From: Diphasiastrum complanatum
Lineage: Eukaryota; Streptophyta; Lycopodiopsida; Lycopodiales; Lycopodiaceae
NCBI GenBank assembly: GCA_029204225.1
Contig: CM055110.1
Span: forward strand, 21,246,988 to 21,310,987
Direction of reading: 5' to 3'
Length of the DNA stretch: 64,000 nucleotides
Both the position numbers and the translations under genes were made by a program. The notes under the pieces were generated by a model, which was not told where the DNA came from, searched no databases, and saw nothing but the letters and a program-made list of their open reading frames with translations. This document shows, piece after piece, positions 11,626 to 23,445 of the stretch (its first letter is position 1; each line of letters starts with the position of its first letter).

Positions 11626-13879
11626 TGGAGCTCGGAAAAGCAAAACGACATTTGCTTTTTGGATTTTATCAACTATTGACAAGTTGTTGGGGTCAAGTTT
11701 GATAGCGAATCAGACTTGGCGGTGATCTTCTTAGAATTTTCATTTTTCAGAAAGACCTAGAGATGTGCAACTAGGTATGACTTAGAAGAATTCTCAACAG
11801 ACTTAGAGATATGTCAAAATTCTTCTAGGTCCATGGATATAGGTCCCATAACCATAGAGCGTAGATATATACAAGGTTTGTTTGATTTTATTCAATGCCT
11901 TTGATCTAAAAATGTAGCAAAGCAAACTTGGTTCTGATGCAACTACATCTATAATTTAGTATTCCTAACACCTAATAAGTATCACTATTTAATTGAACTT
12001 TCTAGGATGTCTTTCCTTTCCCCTAAGAAACCTAAAACAATTTACACAAAATATATATATATTTCACTCTAGAATAATCTAAAATTTTGGAACGTTGCGA
12101 TCAAATTCTTTACCTATCAAATTTATCACAATGCCTTCATTTGACGTTCTTGGCCATTCACATAATGTAGTGGCATCTTGAGTATATGCCTTTTTGCAAC
12201 TTTATGATTTATGCAATTTACAATAGCTACAATGTTATAGCCCACATTGAGCAACAATAAATCTATTTCGCTCTTTATGATCTTCTATTAGTCCACATTA
12301 TGTGACGCCATAATTAATGTAGTGTGAATTCGTAATTGTCATAAGGCGACTCCGCATTAGTTTCTTGTCTTTTAAGTTGGTAACATTCATATTTTCTATA
12401 TGACTTCTTTTGCATGGATACTTTTGTACTCACTAATGTCACTATAAAGCATATAATATTTTGCAAGTTGCATATTTGAGAGAGTTTAAGTTTTCGGGTT
12501 TCACTATCTACTTCTATTCCAAATTCAACTAAACATAATATTACCTAATAGCAATGATGTGTCCTACATCCAATTCTACTTTTTTACATTCTAGATGATG
12601 TTATCAATTACCATAGCAACCCTCTTATCTTTAGCAAAAAAACAACTTTTAAACATAAAATTTTGCACCAAACCAAATGTTTGAAATGTCATTTGGACTG
12701 TGAGCATTCAAAATATAGTGCCAAGGAATCACAATCCAAAAACCCTAGGATTAAAAATGAATTAGAATTCTAATGGTGAGAAAAAAATACAAAAATTCAG
12801 TTCATTACTGATTATTGCTACTACAAATAAATTTTCTAAAATTTCGGATTTTATGAATGTTGTCAATTCAACTCTTTGGGGATTGATTCTCCTGACATAT
12901 AGCCCTTGTCGGATTCAAACTAGATCTATGGATTAATTTTAGTATTGCTAGCATTCTTGACTACATAAAAATAAAAAGTAAACCCTAGGCCTTAAGGAGA
13001 TCAAAATTCGAAGCTTTGATTCCTTTAGGACAGTATCTCCAAGCCTAGGTCATCACTACATTCATATTGTCTTGTAATCTAAGTTCTAACATAATCTAAA
13101 CTTCATAGCCCTTTCTAAGAATTGTTGGCTAACACCTCTCACCCATAATTTAACATTCTAACATGAACCTAGGTGATTCAATTCCAGTATTTTGACAGTC
13201 AGGGCTATCGAGTCTATCATACATATGTAATTTTGTCACTTAACACAAACACATACATCAATCCGAGTATAACAAGGTTCAAACTCTGATTCTTTGGTTT
13301 GTGGACACTGTGGATAGATTAGTTTTGGGTACATATACACTGGGTTTAGGGAGTCGAATCTTCTTGTGGACTTCAATTTTTAGTATGTTGTTTTGGGTAG
13401 TATGTTAGTATATAGATTGTATATCTAACTATGCATTTTAATTATCTTGTCTTTAGAATTCTTAAAGATTGTGACTCTTGTTTCCAATTTTTTTTAATTT
13501 TAAGCCGATAGATTCACATCTATCCAAAAAACTTCAGATCCCAATCAAATCTTCTCGATTTGAACCTTCTAAGAACTATGAATCATAACAATATTCAGAT
13601 TCGACAATGGCTGGAACCAATGGATATCTAAACCCTAAAATTAGATTCATTTTCAGCATAATAGTTGTTTTAAAGGAGAACACCTGTCACATTCTTTGGA
13701 AAAAATCTCTACCAAGTGCTTACTCACAACTCTAAGAAGGTTGGTGGCAATTGTGTGCTAGAAACTTGTAAAGCGTGCATGCCTGTGTGGGGATGATCAA
13801 CATTTTTTCACATTTGTGGCAGCTCACAGATCTAGGACAACATGAGAGATGGAGGCACCATGAGCAATTTTCTCAGCAT
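11626..13879. other. no gene seen
   Basis: Very AT-rich sequence with frequent stops in all frames and no conserved motif. It may include internal sequence of the candidate element at 11.6 kb. Confidence 0.4.
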
Positions 13880-13984
13880 GCTAGAACTCCTTTCAAGTAT
13901 GATTTAAAGGTGTGTTAGATATTGCGCACAACGACATATGTGGACCCATGCAGACTCTCTTGATAGGTGGAGCAAAATATTTTC
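13880..13984 (+). pseudogene. copia integrase fragment
   Basis: A short frame with one stop reads ARTPF... and then DIAHNDICGPMQT...GGAKYF, the signature around the first catalytic aspartate of copia integrases. The surrounding sequence is too decayed to extend. This is an old fragment, not a gene. Confidence 0.45.
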
Positions 13985-14073
13985 CGTTAACATTAAGAAA
14001 TCTTCTATTTCACAACCATTTCAAATAAAACAAAAGCGTGATACATTGAATAGAGGAATTCAAAAAATTATCG

Positions 14074-14776
14074 GTGTTCTATTTCATATCGAGAAAATAT
14101 GTTAATCAAAGGACAAAAAATTCCATGGACTCTTACAATGAGTCAAATAACTTGTTTGTAGATATGAATATGTTATTAACATTTATTATATATTTCTATG
14201 ATATTTCCACGGAAAAGGTAGACAATAAGATAGTCTGGGTACTGAAATTGGATGAATTGGAACTTATTAAAGGACATAAAGTGGAGAGAGTGAGTATAAC
14301 ACTCATGAATGGAGCTCTTCAAAAGACAAACGATCAAAGAGATTGCAACTTTAGTGTTTAGTCCGAGAATGACATTTGGTGGTTGGTAGCCTTTGAGCTA
14401 TGATATTTTCAAAACTAAAAAATAGAATATTTTACTTGGATTTGACATTATTTTGAATTGACTAGTTTTTTGTTTGTCCAATTTTTAGGTTTTAAAAGAA
14501 GATCATGACATTCTGTCATGGGTGTTTAGCAAAACAACATATCACAGTATTATCAAAGAGCATATGGATGAGGAACTTTTCAATGTACCTGAAATAGGAG
14601 ACTTCAAGGTAGAGTGGCATTTGGCTGGTAATTTGAAAACTCTAAAATGTATGTTCAATGTTTCCCATGGAGCAACTTCCAGTTTAAGCATGTGGTCAAC
14701 ACAAGGGATGAAAAAATCTCATTGGCAAGCAAGAGCGGCATTTCATAAAAACACAACATGGTGGCCTCAATGGTAG
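14074..14776 (+). other. unassigned coding-like segments
   Basis: Two open stretches (14074-14361, 95 codons; 14490-14776, ending WWPQW then TAG) are separated by ~120 bp that ends in TTTTTAG. The second contains the composition-normal stretch VEWHLAGNLKTLKCMFNV, which looks like selected protein rather than noise and vaguely recalls transposase-like ORFs in plant genomes. I cannot name a family. It could be two exons of one decayed gene or transposon-captured sequence. Confidence 0.3.
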
Positions 14777-15158
14777 ACACAGATATATGCTTCAATTATT
14801 TGATGGTTCTATCGACGAACACAAATACGACATCAAAAAAAATCTATAAATTACATCAAGTTCAGAAAGACATGCAAATTTATACATCAAGGGAGGTAGA
14901 TTGATAGACACAACATTGTACTATGTATTTGTAATTTGTTTTGAAAAAATACATTTTCAACTGTTTGGATATATCTATATATTCTTGCCATCATTTTTTT
15001 TTTCTAGTACCAATTGCATTTTGTTGTCGTGGAGGAATTTTCTTCTTGCAAATGGATCCAGAATAATTTTATAATTTTCTTTTCTCGACCTAATTCTATG
15101 TAAGTTGCATACAAAACAAAATGAATGGATCGGAGAATAGTATTCTTGGGTCCATAAC

Positions 15159-16056
15159 CTAAATTTTGATTGCAATTGAGCGTTTAGCAAAAATTATTTT
15201 GTATGGTTTAATGAACTTATGACCACCTAAGTAATGAGACAATGCCTTTACTGCCATGATAATTGTTTTGCCTCGAGCACTGAACTTCGAATGGGCAACA
15301 CAAATTTCATGGTTTTGAAAAAACTTCAAATAATTTCCAAGGCCGTTGTCCTTGTTGAATTTACCTGAGTAGATTCGAAAGCCACTTCGTCGAATGGCAA
15401 ATTTGTCAATAAGAATGGCCTCTAAAAATATGAAAATTAAAATGCTAGTTTTTATGATGAATATAAACATATGCAAAATTAGTTGTATGCATAAAAAATA
15501 AAAGAACTCACACATTCAACCGTTTCTTTCTGCTTCAATTAATTCAAGGTGGTCTATTATGTGACCCTTTTGCTAGCTTAATTCTTTTGGTTGATATATT
15601 TTTAAACCAAGCTGGGTCTGGAAAGCAATGAACTCATCTCCTGAGGGAATATATTTTATGTCAGTTTCTTCAAGAAACTTGACTATATTCTTGATCTTTT
15701 GATTTCATGATCTTCTGATAATCTGAGATCAAAATAATCAAATATAATATAAATGCTGATCCATATTCAACTAATCTACACTTCTTGTGGCAAAATTGGC
15801 AGTAACCTAAGAACTTAAATTATTCATAAAGTTTTGTATATAATCGATCCAATCTATTTTTCAATTGTATTTCAACATGTTTGACAATATCAGTGTAATG
15901 CACAAAAGTCATGTTCTCAAATGTTTGCAAGGGCAATGTAACAAAATTGTTGAATATCTTGTAAGGCTCAAAAAACACGTGTGTATTTTGATGAGTTGTA
16001 TCAAAAACATGAAAAAAAAGGATGAAACAACGATATGAAACACTCCCTAGCTTCAA
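15159..16056 (-). other. unassigned minus-strand coding-like segments
   Basis: Several minus-strand stretches read like protein: 15820-16056 (78 codons, ..FVTLPLQTFENMTFVHYTD..), a middle part near 15560-15680 (..SGDEFIAFQTQLGLKIYQPK..) and 15184-15430 (..DKFAIRRSGFRIYSGKF.. to ..ALSHYLGGHKFIKPY..). Stops and frame changes separate them, so this is either a multi-exon gene with unclear splice sites or a pseudogene. No family was recognised. Confidence 0.25.
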
Positions 16057-17626
16057 TAATACTAAAATCGTCGAGAAATGAAGAGAGCATGATATTCGGA
16101 TCAGACCTACATGAACCTAAAGACATCGTGTTAACGAAATACTAACGAAAAATACACCAGATTAACTGTATGTGTCGAATATGTGCATAGTGATCAAAAG
16201 CAATATTAACCATTCAAGAAATTGCACACCAGAACGATATATATGACCTAAATAGTGGGAGAATGAAAAAATTATTAAAAATGTTATGTTCGCCTTGAAT
16301 TGATATTTATACACTTTCTCCATCACGTGTCACCATAACGGATCATGAAAAATGCGTCATCGAATATTAGAATATTCTTGCCACTTTACAGCTATACAAA
16401 AAAAGAATATTCATTCAAAATGAGTATTCCATGAAGAATATTCTTGAGAATATCTTAAAAACCATATATCAAACTTGTGCGCTGAACTGATTGTGAGGAA
16501 TCTCTCTTCCTCACTATTTGCACATATCCGATATTGTCCAAAAAGCTTGCATTAAGCTACACAAGGCCAAAACACGCTAGTTGAACTTTAATATGCATGG
16601 GCCAAATGATATATAAAGGAATTTTACAATTAATTTTTTACTTTTATCAGTAGAGGAGAGCGCGATTTCGTAGATTTTTTCATCTTTTCTTTTCGATTTA
16701 GTGCACATTGTGGCCTAGTGAGACGCATGAAATAAAAGCGTGTGCACAAATCCAATATTCGGACATGTGGCATGTGCTTATTAGTATGACAATTGTCAGT
16801 AAGTTCCTGACACGTGTCAGAATCTTAATGATGACGGTCGTTGACGTGTCAAAATTCAAGGAATAATATCATGCCACTCACACGTGTGGGATAAATATAT
16901 ATATATATATCATTGAATCCCAAGTTGGACACTTTCTTTTTTTAGTTATTGCATATCTGATTAATGCGCACCTCTAGACGCCCATAAGGTATCTATTTTA
17001 ATAGTTGCACATAAGTCCAATATTCTTTTCGTACATTTTCAAATTTTTGAGCTTCATCACCATCTTTTGGATTGTTGAGAAGCCACTATTAGATTCTTGT
17101 TATGGCTAGAGCGAAGCAAACGTCCAGGACTCTAGTTGAAGGTGAAGTTTCGAGTCTCAGGCTTTCCGGTACTGGCAAGATTACATCGATGAGAAGAAGC
17201 AATTAGATGAGAGAGATAAAAGCGATAAAACATCTATGCTAATACCTTAGAAAACAAATTCCTACTCAAAGTGAGCAAATCAAAGCTGCTACAACTCAAA
17301 TCCCAGTATTGTTCTTGTACAAAAACCTCTGCTAAAGCTTCAAAAAACCACACCTTAAGATCAATTGCTCAAACTGTCAAAAAAACAAAGAACAAAGTGG
17401 TCTGAGAGCTTAACGGACTGCACATACCTTTTGACCGATTCAAGTTGCTACTTTGAGCTCTGATTTTCGAAACGTATTATCTTAAACAAACGAATCTCAG
17501 GCACGTACAAGATCCACTGTGACTTATGGAAATGGGAGGGCTTACCAATAGGGATTGGTCAATGAATAAGATGATAAATCCGTGCATCACATGTATGAAT
17601 CTATGCCTCGACCCTCACCCTTCTTT
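16057..17626. other. no gene seen
   Basis: AT-rich intergenic DNA. It contains an (AT)n run near 16893-16910 and several ACGTGT words around 16805-16885, but no gene to regulate is evident beside them. Confidence 0.4.
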
Positions 17627-17675
17627 TATAATGCCTCTTGGTTTCCAAGGGGGGGCTCGAACCTGGGATCTTCAC
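17627..17675 (-). mobile_element. SINE fragment (tRNA-derived, B-box part)
   Basis: On the minus strand this reads ..CCCAGGTTCGAGCCCCC..TTGGAAACCAAGAGGCATT, with a perfect pol III B-box core GGTTCGAGCC. The tail after the B box matches the right-hand SINE copy at 43591-43679. Only this part of the element is recognisable. Confidence 0.4.
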
Positions 17676-18509
17676 CCATTCGTAATAAAGCAAAACTCAT
17701 GTATAGTAAAACAACATTCATGCATAATAAACCAAATGCTTTTTCGGCCTCATCAACCACAACTCATGCATAGTAAAGCAACAACCATGCAGAATAAAGC
17801 AATTGCTTTTTTGACCTCATGATGCATGCTACTTTAGCCCTAAACCAAGGTTTAAACCATCAAAGTTTGGGCTGGCACCACTAATTGATCTTTAACGTTG
17901 ACACTTTTTCTACCTCCGTTGATCAACCTCACCACATAGTATTGCCTTTGCAAGGTCAAATATTCAACTCAAAATACATGTGAGTTCCATCATAGATTTG
18001 TCTTGCCTGGTAAGTGTCGCTACACGTTACCATGCACTATCATTATACATATCATTTTTGGGCCCAGATGTAGCTATAGGAGCTTAATCTCCAAAATGGA
18101 AAAAATCCTCAATACAAGACTCTTTAGTATCAAAATGAGTTCTTTGATTTTATTGAGGATCTAATAGGGAACAAAGATATGTGACTATCATGAGTAGACT
18201 TTATCTCAGCACTTAAACATGTTCTTTTTCTAAGTTTTAATTGGTTTGCTTTTCAAGTAAACTAGCTACTATGGCATTACATATCTTCGTGAGATTACCT
18301 ACAAGCTGCAACTTAAAACTTATGAATCACAAATCACAATTATCTATTGCAACTTTCAAATTTGTAATTTGTTCAATATTGTTGCAACTTGCTTGATACA
18401 AGACTCACGTTTCAAGTTAGTAGTTGTAAGTTGTGCTATAATTTGTAAAGTGTGCAAGTTGTGACGAACAATGTTGCAACAAATTACCATGTGATGATGG
18501 GAGGCTTTG
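17676..18509. other. no gene seen
   Basis: AT-rich sequence. Immediately right of the SINE fragment, CATGCATAGTAAAGCAACA-like words recur three to four times (17690-17800) as a loose short tandem repeat. Nothing else was recognised. Confidence 0.4.
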
Positions 18510-18705
18510 TAATGAGGCTTATCCCCACATTTTCAAGATGTCGTACGCTGCACATTGTCTCAACCTCTTGTTTGAGGACATAGCATAGATATCATGGGTC
18601 AAGGAGGTTGTTGACACAACACGGCTTTTGGTGAGATTTGTCACCAAGAAGCTGAGGGTCCTTGGTGTGTTCAGGGCCCATTCTACCCTTGACATTTTGA
18701 GACCA
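18510..18705 (+). pseudogene. hAT transposase (DUF659-type) fragment
   Basis: The plus frame reads SYAAHCLNLLFEDIA, a stop, then SWVKEVVDTTRLLVRFV and RVLGVF, matching the pattern AAHCLDLMLEDIGK..WVKEVV..A..I..F.Y.H..VL known from plant hAT-type proteins with a DUF659 domain. Only about 65 codons remain, with one stop inside and no N-terminal zinc finger or C-terminal dimerisation region. It is a dead fragment. Confidence 0.5.
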
Positions 18706-19306
18706 CAACCCCCACCAAGTTTAATACAAAAGTATATATATGAATAGCCTCTCATAGGAACACCTCCAGTAAATTCCACCTCTTAACTTTTTCACTTAAT
18801 ATAGCAAAAAAATCTACTAAAATCAACATACAACTTTCCAATTCCAATGATCCCTATCAAGTGTTAATCCAAATGTTGCAATGAATACTAATGGAGTATT
18901 GCATGATGAAATTCAAAAGTCGACACAATCTTTTGCCAAGCCAACTTCCAAAACATAACAACGGCTCAACTACTAGGATAGAGAAGCAAATAAGATAAAT
19001 GAACAAATCAAATAAATTGAACTCCATTTTCATTCAAACTGCTCAATTTGATATTTCGTACACCTAAATAAATTAAGCATTCAAGATATCGATAGACTCA
19101 ACCACACTAAAATAACATATTGTATCAATGTCTTGGATACTTCTTACAATTATTATTGAACAATGAGAAAATTCATCAATGTACAAAAAGATAAGAATAC
19201 ATAAAATGAAAGTCAAATGGCAAAAAGTAATTAAGCTAAAAAGCCTAATAGAACATAAAATATTAAAATAATTAGTTGAAACTTACTACTTGATTTAAGT
19301 CACTAA

Positions 19307-20120
19307 CTAAAATATTGTTACCAATAAATAATGTAAGAAGCTTTGAAACAATTGCTCCTGCAAATTGAGCTTGTTAGAAAATTGAAAGCGTTTGCGAGCA
19401 TTGAAATGTAACAAAAATAAGTTGACAATAGAAAGACACAATGACGAATAATGACAACATTTTGTCCTTAGCATTTCACAATAAGCTCCACACATAAGCA
19501 CAAAAAATAATTAAATTTCTTGCAAACATCCATATATTTCAAAAGCAAAGGGGATGAAATTTTCACGAGATGCACAATTATTATTGTTTCGCTCCTCTTG
19601 AGTTGAGTGAGATGCAACAACCTCTTGTGTATTGAAATAACAATGAAGATCCTGTCAAGAGAGATCAACAATAACATCTCCAAGAGTGTGAATTCCCTCA
19701 TGTGAAAGAACAATGTCAACACGTTGACGAAAGAGTTGTGAAAATGGCCCTAGTAAAATGTGTCTGCTCTCGAACAATATGAAAACCACTATCATGAGCA
19801 ATAATAACAAGAACATCACGAATGAAGTTCACGTGACACTATACGATCTCCACTTGAAGGGCACCGCATAAGATGAGTACTCAAAATCCAACACATGACC
19901 ACATTAACACTTAGAAAGGCCATTTAACATTGGATGTGATAGTCCTAGTTTGGTATGAAGAGCAGTGATAAACAAGTCAAAGGAGAGTTGCACGAGCAGA
20001 AGAACTAGACATGCAACCAACCAAGCCCCTACACCTAGACCAACACATGAAAGAAGACGAACCCAAACTACATCAAATGGTGAATCATTGATATGTTGAG
20101 TGAAGATGCTCCGTGAGAGT
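19307..20120 (-). pseudogene. degenerate LINE-like ORF (reverse-transcriptase-associated C-terminal part)
   Basis: On the minus strand, fragments in several frames line up with a plant family often annotated as reverse-transcriptase-like. A CGHVLD motif lies near 19890. Then RVDIVLSHEGIHTLGDVIVD sits near 19640-19730, and a segment near 19530-19590 recalls the downstream FxxxAxEIYG pattern. Stops and frameshifts are numerous. The assignment rests on my memory of the pattern RRVDIVFSxEGxHTLADVVIADPTR, so the exact class (LINE or restriction-endonuclease-like tail) is uncertain. Confidence 0.45.
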
Positions 20121-21472
20121 CTTCTAAAAACTTATTGTTGATTCATCACCAAGAAAGGCATAACGTATCACACTAGAAATTAATTAGCTTGCCCAAGCAA
20201 AACACAACGTTGAAGATGACCATGAAGAAGAATGGAAGCACATTCTAAGACAAACAAACTCAAGTTTTGTTGCAACGGCATTGCAACAAAAAAATGACAT
20301 TTCAGATAAGTGTGTAAGTCTGAAATGATTGAAACTTTAGAAAATATGATGTAATGTTAGCCTTTACATGTGATGTTGAATGAGTCCATTCATACTTGTA
20401 ATCAAGGTGAAACATGGAACTAACTTGTTGACACCATCCCTTGAAAGTCCATAACTTTCATTGAAAGCAAACACAGCACTGCAACATTTTTCAAGTGAAA
20501 AGCAATCATGGTAAAGCATGGAATCAAACTATATACCCAAAAAAGAACAAAAAAAGTTAGTTGCTTTGCTAGTCGTTGTAACAGCTCAGCCTCTGACAGA
20601 CAGAAACAAAGATATGTGCCCACCTGTATCTAAACACAATAACAAACTGCATATTGAAATCCTTCAATCTTCTCCAAGATAGAAGAATTTACAAAACTGT
20701 TGGACAGAGCAAACAAGCTGATTACTTTTAAGTTAAGGCAAGTACATGTAGGGATTATGAACGACCCTTTCTAGTATCAAACAAGTAGAAAAGGCAGAGA
20801 ATACCCAGATATTATAGCACGTTCCTTACAGACACATGCACTTTTTTTTTAGTGCTTGTGCAGATTAAAGCATGAACGTGCAATATGTTTTGCCCCACCA
20901 TCGCATTGTTAGGGATGATTAAACTGCAGTGAATATCTTAAAAGAATGATTGAAAGGAAATAAGAGGATGCAACAGAGCATTTCGATCCTTCAAAATTGA
21001 TGTCCTGGGACTGTAAGGGCTGTCCCACATCACAATAAGATAGCCAATGCATGAATCTCATATTATTTCATATTATGTAGCTTCATGGTGCCAATCGCTA
21101 CAGAAATATACCCGAAGCTAAATCAACACAGCTACTAAACAATCTGATCGTTTTCTAGTAACAAATTTATACACATTTCGGTCCTGGAGGACCAGTAACC
21201 AGCAGTCTAATTTCTGAACAGGATCTGAAGCCTGGAAAAAAATTTCTTGATATAAGAAACCCTACAAATCATCCACAAGCTTTGGCATAGTCTTACAAGC
21301 TCAAATGGAGAGAGTACAAAAGAATCTCTAGTATTCCAGCAATACAGATCTGCACATAACCGAGTGAGTAGTTTGTAAAGCTATCGAAGACCTTAACCTG
21401 CACCGACAATCGTTGGGCGTAGTTGTAGAAAATCCACAAGATTATGTTGAAGAGCAATTTTCCATTCCACTT
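20121..21472. other. 3' flank of the kinase gene, no other gene seen
   Basis: There is no conserved coding signal. The part nearest the kinase stop (about 21100-21472) is the probable 3' UTR of that minus-strand gene. The rest is unassigned AT-rich DNA. Confidence 0.4.
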
Positions 21473-22549
21473 TCATCTTCGTGGTCCTGCCTCAAAAACC
21501 TGGGTCGCCATGGTGGTGCAGACTTCCAATGGCCTCACTTTCAGTTTGGAATTGAGGTATGGCTTTGCAGATCGGCTGAACTTGTTGGAAAAAGGTATTC
21601 TCTTGCTGATTTCTCTGAGGCCAAGGACAACATCGCCCATTGTTGGCCTCTTTGAAGTTGAAAGCCGAACGCAATGAGCTGCAAGAACAGCCATATCCTT
21701 TAGAGCTGTTGTATTTGCCGGAAGCTTTGCTCTAGAATCACATATGGAAAGGGCTCTTCCCTGCTTTATTAAAGGCACGGCCCAATCTACTATACTTGGA
21801 GGATTGAATTGAACGTCTATAGCATTCCTGCTACTTATAATCTCCAGAAGTAATATACCAAAGCTGAAAACATCAGTTTTGGTGCTGAGATGCTCAGGAC
21901 TTACATAGCCCGGATCCAAATAGCCCATCGTGCCAGCAGGAGGAGTTGAGAGCAATACCATGTCTTCAATGCGACCCCGAATAGCTAGGCCAAAATCTCC
22001 AAGCTTAGCATTCCAATTGCCATCAACCAAAACGTTGGACGATTTTATATCCCGATGAATCACTGGAGGAGCGGCAGTGTGAAGAGCAAGAATCGCTTTG
22101 GCTGTTTGATAGGCAAGATGCACTCGCATCGCCCAGCTCAAAGGTTGAGGGCTGCGGTGGAGCAGATCATGCAGTGTGCCATTGGCCATGAAGTCCACAA
22201 CCAAAAGGATCTCCTTACAATCGTGACTGAAGCCAATCAAGTTCACCACATGAGAGCAGCGGATCTTGGACAAAATTTCCAGTTCATTTTCGAAGGGGCT
22301 ACTCTCTGTCAGTCGCCTCCATCCGTTTGATGCCCTCTTCACAGCCACCAGCCTTCCATCTTTCAGAATCCCCTTGTACACCCATCCATAGCTACCCTTG
22401 CCCAGTAAGCTCTCACCTGCAAACCCTCCCGTTGCAATCTCAAGTTCTTTGTAGCGGAAAGCCCTCAGCTTCGTAGGTTGGATGTCGTTTGTCCTAGTTT
22501 GGCAAGTGAGAACAGACGCCTCGGTCCTGCAAGACAGATGATACCCCAT
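21473..22549 (-). CDS. receptor-like cytoplasmic Ser/Thr kinase (At3g51990/At1g28390-like)
   Basis: An intronless kinase of 358 residues. An upstream in-frame ATG exists at 22591, but I chose the ATG at 22549 because it gives the N-terminus MGYHLSC, which matches my memory of the MGY-SC start of this Arabidopsis group and offers Gly2 and Cys7 for acylation at the plasma membrane. All catalytic elements are visible: glycine loop LGKGSYGWV (49-57), VAVK lysine 71, helix-C Glu 89, HRD Asp 167, DFG 185-187, activation segment GTMGYLDPGY (206-215), SPE (217-219) and the KRP arginine near 301. There is no signal peptide, ectodomain or membrane segment, so it is an RLCK and not a full receptor kinase. 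It should phosphorylate Ser/Thr residues in membrane-proximal signalling; the partner is unknown. It looks intact. The C-terminal ~40 residues beyond the kinase fold are basic and unassigned. Confidence 0.93.
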   Translation of the reverse strand: MGYHLSCRTEASVLTCQTRTNDIQPTKLRAFRYKELEIATGGFAGESLLGKGSYGWVYKGILKDGRLVAVKRASNGWRRLTESSPFENELEILSKIRCSHVVNLIGFSHDCKEILLVVDFMANGTLHDLLHRSPQPLSWAMRVHLAYQTAKAILALHTAAPPVIHRDIKSSNVLVDGNWNAKLGDFGLAIRGRIEDMVLLSTPPAGTMGYLDPGYVSPEHLSTKTDVFSFGILLLEIISSRNAIDVQFNPPSIVDWAVPLIKQGRALSICDSRAKLPANTTALKDMAVLAAHCVRLSTSKRPTMGDVVLGLREISKRIPFSNKFSRSAKPYLNSKLKVRPLEVCTTMATQVFEAGPRR

Positions 22550-23240
22550 GTGCTGATTGATAATCACACTCCTTCCAAGCAGCCGGCACAACCCAAACGG
22601 TACACCACTCTGATCACCAACATCAAACTCCCGCTAGGGTTTCCAGAAAAGAGTAAAAACAAACACAACAGAACTAAATCCCTTTGTCTGTTGGAATTCC
22701 TACAAATCTGCTCTGCCACAGCTCTTTGGATGATCCATCATTGAGCGGAAACAGCCCGACCCAAGAATGCTCCTGAACGAAAGCATCAACCGGAGACGGC
22801 AATCCGTAGCGCTGTTTATGAGGGCAAAAACACTGGATCGGAGCAGAGGAGGTGTGAATGTGTGCAAAAAGAAAGAGACAGAGGGAATGAAAAACATTAA
22901 GGCAAAAGGCCGAGCGTGGCGGAACAGCGATCGGATTAGAAAGGAGCAAAGGAATGGCGCTCTGCTTCCGACATCATACCTGGAAATGGCGATGGCGATC
23001 GCAAAGGCAAAGGCGATGGCGATGGCGGATGAAGCAATGGTGGCGATGAAGGAATATTTGAATGTAGTTGGTGGAGGCGCGGAGGCAAGATCTAGACTTA
23101 TAGGTAGAGCCTAGAGGGACCAGCAACTTTAAGCTCCTATAAATTATTAGGACATGGGGAATTTTCACCCAAGGTCCCACCCACCTCCTCCTTTTGATGG
23201 ATTATGATGTTAACGGTGGAGAATGACATATGCTCTGGGA
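22550..23240 (-). promoter_or_regulatory. 5' flank of the kinase gene
   Basis: This is the only place for the kinase promoter. On the minus strand a CAG|GTATGATG donor-like site lies at about 22980, next to a GCGATGGC-type repeat (22987-23035), and an acceptor-like CCCTAG lies at about 22635. A 5'-UTR intron is therefore possible but unproven. The plus-strand ORF across this region (22767-23114) has no recognisable domain. Confidence 0.3.
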
Positions 23241-23244
23241 TATC

Positions 23245-23445
23245 CACTCCGGACCACCCATCGTCCATGATCTCTACTACAGACCATACTCCACCCACCA
23301 TCCGAACCACCCGTCGTCCATGATCTCTACTACAGACCATATTCCACCCACCATCCGGACCACCCATCGTCCAGACCATATTCCACCCACCATCCGGACC
23401 ACCCATCGTCCATGATCTCTACTACAAACCATAGTCCACCCACCA
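23245..23445. repeat. minisatellite, ~54-bp unit, about 3.5 copies
   Basis: A unit of the form CCATGATCTCTACTACA-GACCATA-TCCACCCACCATCCG-ACCACCC.TCGT is repeated head to tail. One copy (around 23370) lacks the CATGATCTCTACTACA part. Copies differ by only a few bases, so the array is fairly young. It lies about 0.7 kb upstream of the kinase start. The open frames through it are by-products of the repeat. Confidence 0.8.

Noticed and set aside
17102-17206. Short ORF starting MARAKQTSR, like a histone H3 tail
   Set aside because: Similarity ends after about nine residues, the frame stops after 34 codons, and no globular histone sequence follows.
22767-23114. 115-codon plus-strand ORF upstream of the kinase
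   Set aside because: No domain; its Ala-Met-Lys repeats come from a GCGATGGC/GCAAAG nucleotide repeat in the kinase 5' flank.
23230-23445. CRISPR-like array of ~54-bp units
   Set aside because: No distinct repeats and spacers; whole units are near-identical, in a plant genome, so it is a minisatellite.
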